Shown here: in pieces, positions 4,520-5,333 of the stretch
Numbering within the stretch: position 1 is the stretch's first letter
Layout of the letters: each line of letters opens with the position of its first letter
Assembly: GCA_003561665.1 (NCBI GenBank)
Contig: PWVY01000339.1
Location: 1-5,333 of the forward strand
Length of the DNA: 5,333 nt
Origin: Thermoplasmata archaeon
GTDB taxonomy: Archaea > Thermoplasmatota > SW-10-69-26
Direction of reading: 5' to 3'
Notes under the pieces: model-generated
The model's database searches: none
What the model saw: the letters and a program-made list of their open reading frames with translations, nothing else
What the model was told of the DNA's origin: nothing
Position numbers and translations under genes: made by a program

Positions 4520-5333
4520 GTGAACACTCATCCCCCCCGGCTTCTCACCCTTACCGCGGTCCTCCTACTCGCCGTCACCGCGATCCTCCTCACCCTATCG
4601 AGCCCAGCCTTGGGGCATGCCTACCTGGCGAACTCCACGCCCGAACCCGGAGGCACGGTGCCAGAGAAGACGAGCGTGCTCGCCCTTCGGTTCACCGAGC
4701 AAATCGACCCCAACCACGCACACGTGACACTCACAAACGCGACCGGCGAACGCGTCCCATCCGAAAGCCACGTCCCAACGTCGCGACCCGCCGAGCTTCG
4801 CGTCACGACCCCCCCGCTCTCTCTAGGCTCGTACGATTTGTCCTGGCGTGTGTTGAGCGTGGATGGGCATGTCGAGGAGGGCTCGATGGGGTTCACGGTT
4901 GGCACCCAAGGGGACGCGGGTGGGGTGCAGGATCGGCTTGGCGAGGCCCCGTCAGTGAGCGAGGTCCTGGATGGTGTGGCTCGGGCGTTGTTCTTGGCTG
5001 GGGTCTTGGCAGCGGTGGGGTTGCCGTTGTTCATCTCCGAGGTGGCTGGAACCCGGCACGTCCCGGAGCGCGTGCCTGCAGTGTTGTTGGCGTTGCTTGC
5101 GGGTTCCCTTGGAGGGTTGGTTTTGCGGGCGGTGCTTTTGTCCCGGTCGTTGGACGTGGGGGTTCTTGCGGCGTTAGGGACGCGCCCGGGGGGTCATCTG
5201 TTGGTGAAGGCGGTGTTGGTGGTGGTAGCGGTGGGGTTGGTGGTTGCGGCGTGGCGGCGGGTGCCGTTGCGGCGGTTGGGGCCGTTGTGGGTTGCTTCGT
5301 TGCCGGCTTTGTTGGCGGTGGTGGTGCATTCGA
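4520..5333 (+). CDS. CopC-CopD fusion, copper-binding/copper-transport membrane protein (partial)
   Basis: The first 271 residues of a protein joining a CopC-type extracytoplasmic copper-binding domain to a CopD-type membrane domain, like YcnJ of Bacillus. A signal sequence (hydrophobic 8-26) ends SPALG, and cleavage after G32 would leave His33 as the mature N-terminus, as in CopC, where the amino group and His1 bind Cu(II). The other expected ligands are present as D115 and H117 in SVDGHVEEGSMGFTV (113-127), the family signature. NHAH (65-68) adds histidines. A linker (128-148) leads to CopD helices at about 153-172, 185-208, 229-245 and 253-271; more helices lie past the edge. The GTG start is fixed by the ribosome binding site at 4507-4517. 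It follows the two-component genes on the same strand and may share their transcript. Role: copper handling outside the cell and probably uptake. Leucine codons change from CTN to TTG at about residue 106. Confidence 0.9.
   Translation, partial: MNTHPPRLLTLTAVLLLAVTAILLTLSSPALGHAYLANSTPEPGGTVPEKTSVLALRFTEQIDPNHAHVTLTNATGERVPSESHVPTSRPAELRVTTPPLSLGSYDLSWRVLSVDGHVEEGSMGFTVGTQGDAGGVQDRLGEAPSVSEVLDGVARALFLAGVLAAVGLPLFISEVAGTRHVPERVPAVLLALLAGSLGGLVLRAVLLSRSLDVGVLAALGTRPGGHLLVKAVLVVVAVGLVVAAWRRVPLRRLGPLWVASLPALLAVVVHS
4830..4860. other. Sharp switch in strand composition and codon choice
   Basis: Within the CopC-CopD gene the plus strand changes from C-rich to G/T-rich. By hand count, residues 1-106 have 17 leucines with one TTG, while residues 107-271 have 31 leucines with about 23 TTG; valine and alanine shift from GTC/GCC to GTG/GCG. 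The window 5101-5160 has 27 G, 11 C, 20 T and 2 A, almost the mirror image of 481-540 (9 G, 28 C, 5 T, 18 A). The switch falls near the end of the CopC domain. Cause unknown. Confidence 0.55.

Overview
The window reads as a GC-rich prokaryotic chromosome segment. I think an archaeon is more likely than a bacterium, but cannot prove it. Pointers to an archaeon: a histidine kinase and Rcp1-type receiver pair resembling families common in Haloarchaea and other Euryarchaeota; an A+T-rich TATTAA box placed for a (nearly) leaderless transcript before the kinase; and several starts with no Shine-Dalgarno. Against easy assignment: the same protein families occur in bacteria, and two genes have very strong Shine-Dalgarno sequences. 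There is no rRNA, tRNA, insertion sequence or CRISPR.

Layout. 1-960 (minus): N-terminal two thirds of an MFS transporter, cut by the window edge. 961-1378: a non-coding stretch with two overlapping, mutually exclusive perfect 9-bp inverted repeats. 1379-1618 (plus): a 79-residue protein of unknown function with an excellent ribosome binding site. 1668-1961 (minus, convergent): a very hydrophobic ~97-residue membrane protein made of two similar halves. 1962-2141: a 180-bp divergent control region packed with repeats. 2142-3959 (plus): a 605-residue membrane sensor histidine kinase. 3956-4441 (plus): a single-domain response regulator overlapping the kinase by 4 bases. 4520-5333 (plus): a CopC-CopD fusion (copper-binding domain joined to a membrane domain), cut by the right edge.

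How the genes may work together. Kinase and receiver are almost certainly one phosphorelay unit: overlapping genes, all kinase motifs and all receiver residues present. The receiver has no output domain, so it should act by protein contact or onward phosphotransfer rather than by binding DNA. The copper gene follows 78 bp later on the same strand. The kinase's membrane sensor is histidine-rich (EAHFH, HH), so a metal-related input is a reasonable but unproven guess. The MFS gene and the two small proteins have no visible functional tie to this unit.

A striking background feature is strand composition. The plus strand is strongly C/A-rich over the MFS gene and C-leaning over the kinase and receiver genes, then becomes strongly G/T-rich from about 4840 onward, inside the CopC-CopD gene. 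Leucine codon choice in that one gene flips at this point.
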